64,000 nucleotides of DNA from Wolfiporia cocos (lineage: Eukaryota; Basidiomycota; Agaricomycetes; Polyporales; Phaeolaceae). Made by a program: the position numbers and the translations under genes. How positions within the stretch are numbered: position 1 is the first letter of the stretch; the number at the start of each line of letters is the position of its first letter. Shown here in pieces: positions 34,013 to 46,953 of this stretch. Where the stretch lies: contig JACCLO010000007.1 in NCBI GenBank assembly GCA_029448655.1, forward strand, positions 2,542,001 through 2,606,000, in the 5' to 3' direction. The notes beneath the pieces are model-generated. The model worked only from the letters and a program-made list of their open reading frames with translations, ran no database searches and had not been told where the DNA came from.

Positions 34013-36447
34013 TCAACAGATCTTCCTTTTCTTAGGTTGATCGTCAGTGCTTTTCATGTCAATGTCCTCAGAGACGACAATGGGTTCCATATCCACATTC
34101 ATTTTTTCGTCTAAAGAGGAATTAAGCCCCAGTTTAACCCCCGGGTGAGCCGTGTATTCACGGAGCTCCTCTTGGGCTGTACAAAAGGAATCTTCACTAC
34201 ATACGGAACTCGCATCATTGTCTGAATATTCTGAGCCCTCCGCTTTGCTCATAGCGTCCATCGTGGAGCCGTACACTTCTTGGTCATCATCTTCGCTTAC
34301 TTCTTCGACGTTGAGAAGATGGAAATGATTTGAGGAGGTTTTGCTTACCTCTGTCTTCTTGGAGTCGTTCGACTCCGCCTTGTATTCGGCAGCCATATGC
34401 TGCCACTCTTTGTCGGTTAGCTCTCGAAGCTGCTGTTTAGCAGGCTTCGAGCCGGATGGCCGATTTTGAGTGGTGCCGCTTGTGGCGGCCGCGTAGGTTT
34501 TGCCGGGCGTATACTTGTACCCCGCATTGCGCATGGGGATATGCCAGGTTGGCAAGGTGCAGGCGGAGGTGGGTCATTCGCCCATCTTCTTTCCGCAGAA
34601 CTTGCATTGACGGTAGGCGGCAGGCGAGTCGTAGACCTTTTTGGGGGTGTTGGAGTCTTTCTTTTTCTCCTTACCCTTGGTCTTTGCCTCGTCCCCCTTC
34701 TGCTCTGCGCGGTCCTGCACCCGCCTCCACAAGGCTTGGTCGAAGTCCATGACGGCCTCCTTCCAAGGTTGGTACTTCTTTGGTACTGGGACCTTCCGAT
34801 GGTAGAAATCCCTTTGCGTCGAGAATGACGCGTATACCGGCTCGTATACGGAGGACGGTACGTTCTTCTCGATGGCTTGCAGGACGAACTCGTTGTCCAT
34901 GTCGACTCCTGCTTCTCGGCACAGCGTTTCGATCTCAGTGAAGTACTCGTTTGACTTACCGAAGATCATTTTGAGGGCGGTGAGTTGTCATCGCGCTCAT
35001 TTTTCCCTGTCAGGGTCCTCGAACCTAGTGAAGAGCTTCTGTTTGAAGAAATCGAAGTGGATCTCCCACCACCCGGTTTCTTCGTTGAAATAGGTTGTGA
35101 ACATGTTCGCGAACCATTGGTCTACCTTGTCGCCTCTGATATACGACATTGTGCACTCGATGCGGTCGTGCGACATTTCCATGTACTGGCGCTGCGAGGC
35201 CAGGTACTGTATCATCCGCATCCACCAGTCGCAGAACTTGACTTTGTCGTCATCGAAGATGGGAGGTTCTTTAACCGTCCGTCGTCGAGACTGGGTGTAT
35301 GTGGGCGGGTTTCGAGACGCGGGGATGGGAGTGTAGGTTTCGTGGCGTCGTTCGCTAACCTGTGGGATCTGCCATTTAGGCGGCACACTTTGCTGTTCGC
35401 TTATTCTGAGGAGATCAAACTCCCCTTGATACGCTGGTGCAGCGTCCAACGGGTGGTACCCTGAACGTGTTCGCGGGCTTGGTTCTGGAGTGGGCAGTGG
35501 GTTAGGCATACGTTTGTTGGGTGACGGGGTGTCGGAGTCTTCGTCAAGAGGGGCGAGTCGTGCCACCATCCACCTCTGTGCTGCCGTTGCCTTGTGCTGT
35601 AATCCTACCACACCGTGAATGTAGTCTCCTACTTTTTCTTCGTCCCAGTATCGAAGTTTGTGTAGGGCCTCCGCGTAGAGGCTGGCTCGGTGCGGGAAGT
35701 TGGGCGACGTGGGTCGTGAGGGATATTTTTCATCGTCCCATTTTTCTCTTACCCTTTCGGGTTCATGCCTCTCTGGTGGTATGATGGGTGGCGGCGTGGT
35801 GATGTGTGTTTGGGTGGGCGGTTGCTGCGTGTTCATTCCGCCCACGTTGTCGTTGATATCTAGATTAAAGATGGGGGGAAGCTCGTCCCCTTCACCAGCT
35901 CCTGCGAAGGGTTTCCATCGCAGAGGCCAGTCGTGGTCTATCTCGCCCACGGTGATATACCCACAGTCGTCGTCCTCTTCTTCCTCCTCGATGTACGCTT
36001 GTGAGGGCGTACCTTCGAATTTTTCCTTCAGCCGCTCGTACTCCTCTCGATCGGCTGTATCTCTCTCCTCGCGCATTTCCTCGGCAATTTGGAGGACGTG
36101 CTGCGAGGGGACGTCAAGGATGCCACCTACATTCCTCGACCTCCCATGTTGAGTCACCTTTGCCTTAAGGCATCTCGCTCTCGATTGACTTGTCTCCTCC
36201 GTCGCCGGTTGAGTGCTGCGTCCAGGTGACACCCCTCGTGGTTCTCGACGTACGAGGCTCACTTCCTCAACGTGTCTTGCTCCCACATGCGGATGCGAAG
36301 GAGCTCGGCGATGAACTTTGCGTTCCATATCACGTAATCGGCTCTGGTGTAAGATCCGGGCTCATAAACAAGCTGTGGTATGCGGAAGGAGTCAAAAAAG
36401 AATTTCTCCCCTGGTGTATGGGGATTGTTTAAATGTAAGATCGTCAT
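34013..36447 (-). pseudogene. gag: Gag of the dUTPase-gypsy element, with stops and a frameshift
   Basis: Coding starts with an ATG at 36447 (MTILHLNNPHTPGEKFFFDS). A CGA-type TGA at 36259 and a frameshift near 36200 precede a long open block to 34997. That block includes a Pro-rich middle, then FCDWWMRMIQYLASQRQY and DKVDQWFANMFTTYF, typical of the capsid-like retrotransposon Gag fold. TGAs at 34997, 34988 and 34574 interrupt the continuation, which includes a Lys/Glu-rich linker and a small Cys-rich segment (CKFCGKKMGE). The C-terminal part runs to the TGA at 34013 (KRKIC), after which the same frame enters the dUTPase. Gag and Pol are thus in one frame from 36200 to 32305, with no evident programmed frameshift. 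Confidence 0.85.
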
Positions 36448-36529
36448 TTTGGTGGTCTTTGAGGGTTTTTTGATAAAAATGAATAAAACTGTCAGGATGA
36501 TCGTCGACGGTAGGGGGAGTCTGAACTTA

Positions 36530-36913
36530 TGACAAGGCCACTAAAACCTTAGAGCGAACTGAGGGGAGCGAAGTGGATGAACGCCAAGTTCAGACTGGGG
36601 TTACCAGCTGAACAAGGCCTGCTATTATACTATCAGGCTGTTTGTACATGTTTGTACTATAATGGCCATATATGGTAACTAGGGAGTCTGGTGCGGGACT
36701 AGGGTAGGGGTCTAAGCCAGACTCTGAAACATAGAAGCGTAGTAGTATATGAAATACGTAGCAGTCATCGTGGCCGTGTGGGAACCAGGCCCTATGTCGT
36801 TATCTAGGTGTGATCTGGCTCCTTCCAAGGTATGATCCAGGCCTGGCTGGGCTTGGGGACCCGGGGGACCGGATCGGGCTCATTGTCGTTAGGGAAAGCT
36901 TTTGCCCGTGACA
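36530..36913 (-). repeat. 5' LTR of the dUTPase-gypsy element
   Basis: Identical to the 3' LTR except for five transitions. It retains more CpG sites (CCGG and TCGG where the partner has CTGG and TCAG). It begins TGTCACGGGC in coding orientation and is bordered by AATCA. Confidence 0.95.
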
Positions 36914-37053
36914 AATCACCTCCAGCACTGGTAAGTCATCCCGCGTTTTGCTGATGCTAACTGAGAATCAAACCAGCCAGGTCCTATGCTGAACCTTACC
37001 TGGACTGAGCCAGAACCTAGGTTCGATTTATGTGGTTCAAGTTCTGAAGCTTG

Positions 37054-37716
37054 GTTCGAACTGGTCTCGTACCCAGACGTGTATATGACTCATGCCCTAC
37101 CACCGCAGTCGAAAACACGTCTGGGGCAGTTGAACCGAGACACCCCCCATCCCCATTGGCGCCCAATCATCACAGTCACATCAGCTTCGCGAAGCTGCCA
37201 AATGCCAGATCTATATATAGTTTAGCTGTCCGATTCCCCAGACAGCTCAATGCTCCTTTGCCTCACTGAGGCCTCTGCATGAGCATGAAGGCGTTGCGTC
37301 TCTTGCTCTAGTACCCGCATTACTGCAGTTCTCAGATCCAGCACATATGTGGGATAAATAGGTGCCGAGGACATCACATTCTATGATGAGGACATAAGCG
37401 AGGATGTGCAGGCAAGAGTATAGTTGACGCGGTAGATATTGGTACTGTTGAATCTTCCTCCTCCACTGTCGAGATAATGCGCAGCAACGATATTAATGTA
37501 TGTGTATGGGGAAGGGTACGTTACGGTAGCGAAAATATGAGAGTAACACTCAAGGATCGATTTGGCATTTGGCAGCTTCGCGAAGCTGATGTGACCGTGA
37601 TGATTGGGCGCCAATGGGGACGGGGGGTGTCTCGGTTCAACTGCCCCAGACGTGTTTTCGACTGCGGTGGTAGGGTGCGAGTCATATACACGTCTGGGTA
37701 CGAGACCAGTTCGAAC
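37054..37716. mobile_element. Inverted-repeat (MITE/foldback) element upstream of the PKS gene
   Basis: Arms of about 155 bp (37054-37207 and 37562-37716) are near-perfect inverted repeats. They begin GTTCGAACTGGTCTCG and include the palindrome CAGCTTCGCGAAGCTG. The ~350-bp centre has no open frame of note. A clean TSD could not be fixed because the ends are palindromic (GTTCGAAC). It starts about 1.4 kb, and ends about 760 bp, before the PKS start codon. Confidence 0.8.
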
Positions 37717-38396
37717 TGAACTTCGGCAGCAATATCAAAGGGGGTCCTTCACTAATGCATACAGTTCGGAGCTTATGTAACGTTTGTACTCAATAGTCAT
37801 GGCAGACTGGCGCCTCTGATGAGACATCCGAACTCAAGGGTAGGCATGTGAAATCCTGATTCCCATGCAAGTTCCACGCTATCAGATATCAGCGTGAGTT
37901 TGTTTGCGCTTCGCCTCCGCCCAATTTGATTAATTTGCTAACTCCAGATTAGGACTCCTTCACATGCATTCAGTAAGATATTTCCTATCAAATAGTGTGA
38001 TGTTCCCGGAACATGCTGCACATTTCTGATAGTTCTTCGCCAGCAGAAGGGCTGTGCTTTTGCAATAGACAATAGTACTAGCTCAGGATAGGGACGTCTG
38101 ATATGTCGTCGGATTGATATGGCACTCGCATCCATCAGAGACTCCTGTTAGTCTAGATTAAGCCAAATCAAGAACCCATTCTCGGGCGGCCCCCATATCC
38201 GATGAATACGGTAATTAGGCCATACCGTGTTGTCATCAGCCCCATACTCTCGGGACTACTTATGTTCATTCACGCTAGGTACGTAGTTGGACTATCTCAG
38301 GGTAGAATGATGGTAAATCTAGCGTTCCTCTGATTTTGCGCGGAACAGTAATCCTTTGGTGCCTTGCTTACGATATCTGCTGGGGTGTGCGAAGCC
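37717..38396. other. PKS upstream region
   Basis: No gene was recognised. The stretch separates the inverted-repeat element from the PKS promoter. It has no copies of the LTR families found elsewhere and probably contains the native upstream regulatory DNA of the PKS gene, but no specific binding site can be supported. Confidence 0.4.
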
Positions 38397-38404
38397 TATA
38401 TAAA
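38397..38404 (+). promoter_or_regulatory. TATA box of the PKS gene
   Basis: TATATAAA lies 75 bp upstream of the PKS start codon at 38479, a typical spacing for a fungal core promoter with a short 5' UTR. Nothing else in the surrounding 200 bp looks like a stronger core element. Confidence 0.6.
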
Positions 38405-38478
38405 CACAGTGGAGAAGGCAAGCTTGCCTCTATTCGAGGCCTCAGCGATAATCGTAAAGCAAACAGATACCGCTCGTG

Positions 38479-41400
38479 ATGGATCCAAACTCAAACAATA
38501 CTGGAATTGCAATCGTATGATCCTCTTCTATACTCAGTTTAGCATATATTAACGACAATCAGGTCGGAGTAGCCGCGGAGCTTCCCAGCGGTATATATAG
38601 CGATCGAAATCTTGATTATGCCTCCTTCTTTGAGTTTCTATTGAATAAGGGAGAAGCATATGAGCAAATACCCAAGGAACGTTTTAACGTTCAATTGTCA
38701 GTCTTACCTTTTCTCTCATTCGTTTTACTTATTGAATACACCTTAGCCTTCAAGGGAAGGGATCAGGCCAGATCATCACCAATGCTGGCGCCTTTCTCAA
38801 GGATGCGCATTTGTTCGATTACCTTGAGTTTGGAATCACAGCAAAGGACGCACGTGCAATGCCGCTTAGTACAAGACGACTCATAGAGACTACATTTCTC
38901 AGCCTCGTGGACTCCGGAATAAATTATAGAGGTCGTAATATCGGCTGCTATATGGCTGGGGTCGCGCACGATATGCCCTCAATCTCAGGCCATGTACGTG
39001 AATACGGGCACGCTTGATGATCTCTTGCTCGGTTCTAACACTAGGATTTCCATAGGTTGACTCCGATGTCAAGGGTGTCTTTTCGTTCTCACCAGGAATG
39101 GTTGCAAATCGAGTTTCGTACCATCTTGACCTTCGCGGACCGTCCATTCCACTAGACACAGCTTGTAGCTCGACATTGTATGCGACCCATCTTGCTTGTC
39201 AGTCGCTCATGCTGGGAGAGTGCGAAGCTGCAGTTGTTGGTGGCTGTCAGATCAATCACAGGTAATTCGCTGCACGTTAGAACTATTGAATCTAACGTAA
39301 GATAACAGGTTCACAGAATGGTTGCAATACAGTCATGGTGGTATAATATCCCGCGACGGAAGATGCAAACCATTTGATGCTACAGCAGATGGGTGCGCAT
39401 GCAGAGTTAGAATGCACAATGGCATACCATTCATCCCTTCGTTTTCAGATTCGGCCGTGGAGAGGGCGTTGTGGTAGTTACGCTCAAACCATTGAATGCA
39501 GCCCTCCGCGACAGTGATCGCATATATGCAACGGTGGGAGCACATGACTGAATTGTTTCCACCCTGAGACTAAGCTTTCTGCGCAGATCCTGGGTACCGG
39601 AGTTAACTCTTCCGGTGCTATAGCACCGGTCAACGCACCCGTTGCTTCTGCACAGTGTGATGCGATGCGCCGTGCATTCTCACAAGCCAAACGTGAACCT
39701 CAGGACGTTGACTACATTGAGCTTCACGCCACTGGTATGTTTGTGTTTGTAGTCGCGATTAGTCTTCTCTATGATTCAATTTTACATTGTATAGGGACAG
39801 CGCAGGGGGATCCAACCGAAGCGAACTGGGTCGGTGAAAGTTTTCAAAGAGACGAAGAGTTAATCGTTGGAAGCGTGAAAGGGAACATAGGGTATGTGTT
39901 GCATCTTTAAATTGTGGCATTGTCTAATTCATGTATAGACATCTGGAGATTACAGCATTCCTAGCGTCGCTTTGCAAAATCTGCGCAATGTTCGAAACAC
40001 GACTCATTCCGCCGAACGTGAACTTGAAAACGCTGAATCCCAGCATTCAATGGGACAAGTATCGCATGCGCGTCCCAATCGAGGTCGAAAAACTGCCCTG
40101 TAGAGGAAGTTCAGGAATATCTCTGGTTTCAATGACAAGCTCTGGAATTGGGGGTGCCAACGGACACTGTGTGGTGGAAGGACCACCTTGCGAGACACCT
40201 CCGAGCACGTCGGTGTGGCAGAAAGGCCATGCATTACCCTCCCTCATTGTTGCCGGAGGCCTCTCTCCTCGCTCTCTTGCAGATGTGCAGAGCTCACTCA
40301 CTGCTTTGGCGACAAAGCAAGATATCAGTGCAATGGATCGATCACTTGGTCGCCGTGCACGCTCGATGATTTGGCGGTCGTTTGCGATTTCATACAAAGG
40401 ACATTTGTCTCAGTTCAGTGGAGCTGCATTGGTCCCAAAGATACACCCACCTGTAGTCTTCGTATTCTCAGGACAAGGCCCTCAGCATCTCCATAGTAAG
40501 TCTCTGTTTCATCTCCTGTTTAATTAAGTGCTAATCCGACATGATATAGTGGGTCGCGAGCTCTATGATGTATCTCCGGTTTTTCGCAGGACTATCGCTG
40601 AGCTAGATGACGTATACCGAGACGTCGTCGGCAAATCATTGGTTGAAACGACCGGACTGTTCAAGACCGTGGCACATCCTCAGCCGCTTGACGAGATATG
40701 GCCAATCGAAATAACGCTACCTGCCTTGACTATGCTGCAACTGGCACTTGTAGAGACACTGGCAAGCGTTGGCGTGACTCCGGCAGTCGTCGTCGGCCAC
40801 TCCGCAGGTGAAACAGCTATGCTTGCTGCATCCGGAGCAGCTCGTAACGATGTAGCTTTAAGGCTAGCAATCGCAAGAGGGAAGGCATTATCGGCACTAG
40901 AGAGTGTAGGAGGAACGATGGCGGCGCTATCATGCTCTCCCGACAGAGCCAGATGCATCATTGATGATGTCGTTGCCGAGCTTGGTCCTGCGACGCTTGA
41001 AATTGGTTGTTTCAACTCAGCTGAATCCGTGACACTCTCTGGATCTACAGGACATATTGAGCTTGCAGTTTCCAAGTCCCTGGAGGCAGGTATAGCTGCT
41101 CGTCAACTGAGGACGCGGATCCCAGTCCATTCATCCATGATGAAAGCATGCCAACAGGATTACAGGAGACGCGTTGGAGATGTCTTCGCTGATCAGCCAC
41201 GGATGTTTCCCAAGACTCAGACATACTCCACTGTGAGCGGAGCACTCGCAACTGCATTCGATGCAGATTACTTCTGGAACGGCACTATTGGGCCCGTTCT
41301 ATTCACAGACGCAATATCTACCATTATCTCCAGATATCCCAGGGCAATATTTGTCGAAATTGGTCCCCATCCGGTCCTTGGCGGCTACATTCATGCTGCG

Positions 41401-44400
41401 AGCAACCATAATGCCACTGTCGTCTGTTGTCCGCTGAGGCGGTCGAAAACCTCCACAGTCGGTGGTGACGTTCGTACATTTTTGGAGTGCTTGGGCAAGC
41501 TGGCGCTCTCTGGCTGCGATTTGGACTTCGATAGTATTTTCCAATCAGATCATCCAGCTGCACACCCCGATATACCATTGTATCCTCTTCAACGCAAGGA
41601 CATTCAGTATATCTCTCTCACCCCTGAGATCACAAGGCAACGTCAATCTAGAAATGGCCCGCTCAACTATCCACAGCTTCAGATCAATACTCGCACTCAC
41701 CCTGAGCTCGCGGACCATGTCATCAAGGGAGAGCCTATCATGCCTGCGGCTGGATACCTAGAAATGGTACGCTAACGGGTTGTTGTTTGTGGGATTGCCT
41801 GACATTTCCTAGGCCCTTGAGTTCGGCGCACGCAAACTATGGAATGTAAAATTTATATCTGTGCTCATTCTGTCAAACGAAAATCCTATCGACTGTGCGG
41901 TCAGCCTCGATGGAACACGTTGGAACGTCAAGAGCGCGTTTCCCGTTGATTACTCAAAAACGTGGCCGATACAAGTACGCTGGACTAAAGAGTGGGAATG
42001 GATTGCTTACTGAGACAGCATGCATCACCAGTTCAACCGACTTCACGCGGAAGGATTTTTAGTAGCTGCCGACGAAGCAGATCTTCAGCCTCCTCCTATC
42101 GCTATCAACGACATCCGCAATCGCCTTGCCCCTGTGAACATGAAAGGTTAGTTGCCAGTGGAGAATCCAATCAGCAGACGCTAAGGTGCCATTTCCCAGG
42201 TTTCTACGACGAATTCAGCAGCTTTGCTCAATACGGACCCACCTATCAGAGAATCACGGCATGCTGGCGTGGCTGGGACAAAGATGGCTGTGACGAGATT
42301 CTCGTACAGATTCGTGGTGCTGACACCGATATTCCTGAGTACGTACATAATACTGTGAAGTCAATGATATCGTATTGACCAATCTGTCGAGTAGAGTCGA
42401 TGACTATCGAATCCATCCTGCAATCTTAGACTCCGCAATACATGCAGTTGTCCACCCAATTTTTACGGGCATGAAGGACAAATCACGATACTACCTTCCG
42501 TCTGGATGTGAATCACTAACGACTCATGATGCACTGGCTCGAAGACCGTTTCCGAATACCATTTTTACGTTCATTAAGCTCCGACATTGGACACCAGGTA
42601 ATGCAATGTGTCCAGCACACAGGTCAATATGCTGATTTATGTCGGGAGGTGAACTGACGTACAACGCCATCGTCTGCGACGAACACGGTATTCCTCTCTG
42701 TACCATCACACAGCTGAAAGTGACGTTGCATGGCTTTCCATTGGGGGTGGACAAGCGCTATAAGCTCGTGTATCAGGAGACCGGAACTAATATTTCTTCG
42801 GAAATAACCACATATCGCGAAAATGGCGAGTTCACGAATGGACATAATATCCAGGATTTTGGTACGTCTTCCGTATATTGAAAGAACTTGATAACGAATC
42901 ATCTACGTGGCCAAATGTACAGGTCTTGAGGTGCAGAGGAATTTTGCTTATACAGCGGATTTGGACTGCGCTACTCCACAGCTCTCAAAAATCACTTTAC
43001 TACAGTACGTTCGCGGCAGAGAGCTGGAATTGCAGCCAAAAATTCAATGCCTCGACCCACTGCAAAATCTGTCTCTCTGGATAGTTGCTACAAGTGGCCT
43101 AGACGGTGATGCTTGCCTTGGCTTTACGCGATCGTTGCGAAGAGAGTACCTGTCGTGGACAGTACAAGCAGTCGTTGTCAATGATGCTTGGACAGATGCG
43201 GAGAAGATGCGCGCAATCCAAACGCTAACTTCGATCCCCGACTTGGAGCCGGAGATCATCGTAGATGCGTCTGGTAACATCCTGGTTCCTAGAATTATTT
43301 CTTCAGATGCGCCAAAAAAACGCGCTGTGTTCGATGCCAAGTTGCCTTGGATATTCCAGAACTCAGCTCTCAGGCAGACGTCTATATCTTCTGTGCCAAG
43401 CCGACATGCAACTATTCGTGTACTCGGCGTGGCCTCTTATCCAGGAACGCCCTGGGCATATCTCGGAGAGTTGAAAACGGGAGGGGTATTGGTAGCAGGT
43501 ATCACTTCTGCTCCCTTATCCAACTATATCGCTGCGCGCGAAGGAACTTACATCGAACTTGACGACACTTGGCGCCCGCTCGCTAAAGATCTCACAGGGC
43601 CGCACATCCTGGCCTATATCATCACTTCAATAGCCGTTGGCGCAGCTGCATTCCCCCATCCAGAGCGCCTTGTGAGGTGCTGCGTAATTGTTACACATTC
43701 AGATGTATCGCCAGGTCGCCAAATTGTCCAGCTGCTCACCCCTTTGTGCCCTTCCGTATTGGCGATACCCAGCAAATTTGATGCCAGCGAGATTCATGAG
43801 AAGCTCATGGAATCACATGTATCCTCAGTCATCATATCGGCCACGCAAGAACTTCACGAGGTTCAGCTTCTTGAACAATTGACTCCAAGCAACGGCAAGT
43901 TGGTTCTCTGGAATTATCCCGGAAAAGGCATTGCGCACACTCTGGACGCAGATCCATGGCAGATATCGGATGCGCTGGAGCTTGCCTTGCGATATGGGTC
44001 GCGAATCACCGATACGTTCGATCCCCCTCTCAAAAAAACGGGACTAGAAACACTTCCAGATGAAGCCGCATCAGACATACCGTTATTTGATAGCTCCAAA
44101 TCCTATGTGCTTATCGGAGGCATTGGGAGCCTCGGACTACAGATTGCGGTTTGGATGTACCAGGTAAAGTCGTCAACCGCTCATGAATATATATTCTATT
44201 CTGACACTACCTAAAGAAAGGTGCTCGTGAAATAATGCTAACCTCTCGCTCTGGGCGCGATGGTCTCCTCAAGAGACAAGAATTTATTGCTCAGCGATCG
44301 CTGGAATATCTGGAGCGCCTTTCTGACCTAGATTTGCATCTTAAAGGAGCCGACGCAATATCCGAAGACAGTATGAAAGCAGCGCTGAGCGACTTGCAGA

Positions 44401-46792
44401 AGCCCTTGGGTGGCTGCATGATCCTCACTGCAGTCCTTAACGACCGCGCGTTCAACTTCATGACTCCGTCGGTATTTGAGCCTCCGTTTACATCGAAAGT
44501 AGACGTCTACAAGACGCTGGATAGAATAGTAGATCTAGCTGCTTTGGACTTCGTCATTGGAACCACGTCCGTCTCCGGCTTATTTGGTAATGCAGGCCAG
44601 ACTAACTATGCAGCGTGAGCCCGTTCTTTCCTCTCCGAGTCGCAAAATCAACAATTTTTACTGAACATGTTTAACACAAACAGGGCAAATACGGCGCTGG
44701 CAGGTCTGATGAGACATCATCGCAACTCGATCGTCATTGCGGTACCCGCGATCATCGACACCGGCACATATGTTCATTGGTCCATGAACGCTCTGGCGTT
44801 CGGACGATTGAAACATCTAACAGCGTGGGGAATGACATGTAGAGGTTCGTTGATTACCACTCATGATGATATGGATGTCAAATTGAAGCTCTGCCGAAGA
44901 GCTGTGCGATTTCATCGAGGACGCCCTGCTCAAATTGCGAGACGAGTCAGGCGAAGAATATGTCCCAAATTTCGACTGGAGTCTTGTTAGCGAGAACTTC
45001 GGCCCTTCGCATATATACAATCACCTTCTTCCCTCCGACGTTGAAAAACAAGAAGTCATGAACTCGGATAGCTCCAAGATCACCGTCCGAGATATGGTTT
45101 GCAGATGTCTCGAGATTGGATCAGAGGATTTATCTCCTGACGTCCCTTTGACCTCATATGGGCTTGACTCTTTGACAGCAGCATCCTTGTCCCATGCTCT
45201 ACAACCGTTCTTCTCTGTGACGCAAATACAATTGCTCGCGGACTTGACTCTATCTGACTTGGAAGCCCGAGCAAAACAAACGGCACAAGACCGTACAGCA
45301 GCCCCCGATGTCACACATTCTCTCTCGCGAAACGAAGACATAGCTTTAAAATCTGAAGAAATGGAGAGAATAGTGGAAACCATCACGAGGGACATTCCTC
45401 ACCGTGTATCCTTGCATCATCCACTTACCCACAGCGAAGGGGATGAAACCCTGGCGAAAACAATTCTCATTACAGGTACCACCGGAAGCATTGGGGCGCA
45501 TATGCTTGCGCAGCTTCTCACATCGCAGAATGTTCGAAAGATATTTGTCCTCATGCGAAAGCATGATCACGTCGGCCGTTCCGAACGTCAAATTAATGCG
45601 TTCCAGTTGAGGGGACTTGATGCATCCCTGCTTCATTCGGACAAATTGGTCATCAGCGAATGCGACCTACAGGAACTCGCTCTCGGCATGTCACCTCCTG
45701 TATTAAAAGAGGTACACAGCTGTTCATACTGGTACGCGGAGAGTTGTTGACACTGTATCAAGGTTCAGGAGTCCTTGACTCATATTGTACACCTTGGTAC
45801 GTGGTGAAATTGCGATCGTACTGTCGAAGGTTAACAATATTATTCAAGCATGGCCCGTCAATTTTAGCGCTCCGCTTAGTTCCTATGCAGCTAGCATACA
45901 GGAGCTTCGTCGATTGATTGACATTGGAACGCCGCGTTGTGTACGGATGGTGTATTCCAGCAGCATTGGCATATTCAGGAGTAAGTGATGCAATTATTGC
46001 GGTGAGTATGTTGTGTAGATTTGATCTGCAGATCTGGAAAGGAATGTCCGCGCTCCAGAGGATCAAATCATGGACCCTGCCGTGGCCATCGGCTCTGGGT
46101 ACTGCGAATCTAAATGGGTAGCAGAGCAGATACTTCGTATTGCCGGAGAGCGGAATTCTGTCCGTCCTACCATTGTACGGATCGGTCAAATGACCGGTGG
46201 TATGAATGGCGCATGGAACCCATTGGAATGGGTCCCGTCTCTCATTTCTGCAAGCTCTACGTTGGGTTGCATACCTGATGGCGTCGGCGTAAGTCCATGG
46301 CTCACCATTTGATTTGGGCTAACACCGTACATCTATGCGTAGAACGTATCATGGCTCCCGGTAGAAGTCGGCGCTTCTGCTCTCGTCGACATGTTGGAGT
46401 CATCGAAACCGATTCTTCATTTACGTCACCCTAGACCTATTCCGTGGTCGGTCATCATGGGTCACTTTGCTTCAGCTCTTAGCATCGACATGGTTTCACG
46501 CACGGACTGGTTTGCACGCCTAGAAACACAGCTTCACTCCACGGCTGATGAAGAGATAACGCGACGTTTGGAACCTGCCAAGCGCTTACTTGACTTCTTT
46601 CACGTTGTGGGCGCACGAAGGGACGAAGATTTGAAGAATATGGAAGATAACGGGGTATTGCATGTATGTATGGTGTCTGAGGGCATTGCGGCATCACCTA
46701 CACTCCAGGATGAGCATCTACGACAACTGGGAAGACAGGATGTCGAGAAGTGGGTTAAGTACTGGAGGGACATTGGACATCTTTTGAAGTAG
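38479..46792 (+). CDS. Reducing-type polyketide synthase with C-terminal thioester reductase
   Basis: Twenty-three exons join in phase to 2375 codons with no internal stop: 38479-38514, 38563-38696, 38747-38993, 39056-39261, 39309-39392, 39449-39533, 39587-39734, 39795-39891, 39939-40495, 40550-41766, 41813-41974, 42032-42146, 42200-42338, 42395-42597, 42649-42861, 42923-44163, 44217-44614, 44684-44844, 44900-45711, 45763-45796, 45849-45980, 46032-46288, 46343-46792. All introns are GT-AG. KS (about 10-450): Cys176 in DTACSS, His311 in HATGT, His347 in KGNIGH. AT: Ser616 in GHSAGE, His725. DH: His921 (HxxxGxxxxP), Asp1088 (AILDSAIH). Residues ~1190-1600 show no catalytic motif (no methyltransferase or enoyl reductase seen). 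KR: GGIGSLG at 1613, Tyr1759 (NYAAAN). ACP: Ser1905 in YGLDSL. Reductase: GxxGxxG at 2007, Tyr2164/Lys2168 (YCESK). The reductase should release the chain as aldehyde or alcohol. The product is unknown. No neighbouring tailoring genes are visible. Confidence 0.93.
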
Positions 46793-46953
46793 ACGCTTCA
46801 GGATATTTTATGTAGCAGATTACCTCGTTGCCATCCTATTGACGTAGTTGTTATATAGTCGAATATGGCGGACATCGCCACCTTCATCCAGTATACATAG
46901 CATATGGGACCAAATGGATCTGATGTGTTCAAAACCAGGCTCCAATCTCTGGA

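Larger units (their letters stand above)
29237..36913 (-). mobile_element. Complete Ty3/gypsy chromoviral retrotransposon carrying a dUTPase (family A)
   Basis: Two 384-bp LTRs (29237-29620 and 36530-36913) flank about 6.9 kb. In coding orientation each LTR starts TGTCAYGGGC and ends GGCCTTGTCA. The perfect TSD AATCA lies at 29232-29236 and 36914-36918. The LTRs differ by five transitions, so the insertion is recent. Order in coding direction: Gag, dUTPase, protease, RT, RNase H, integrase, chromodomain-like tail. A purine tract (AAAGAGGGGGTGA) abuts the 3' LTR. The coding region holds eight in-frame TGA stops and two frameshifts, so this copy is inactive on its own. Confidence 0.95.

Noticed and set aside
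38364..38552. Separate small gene upstream of the PKS
   Set aside because: The frame overlaps the PKS first exon and first intron in another phase. The spliced PKS start at 38479 explains the region better.
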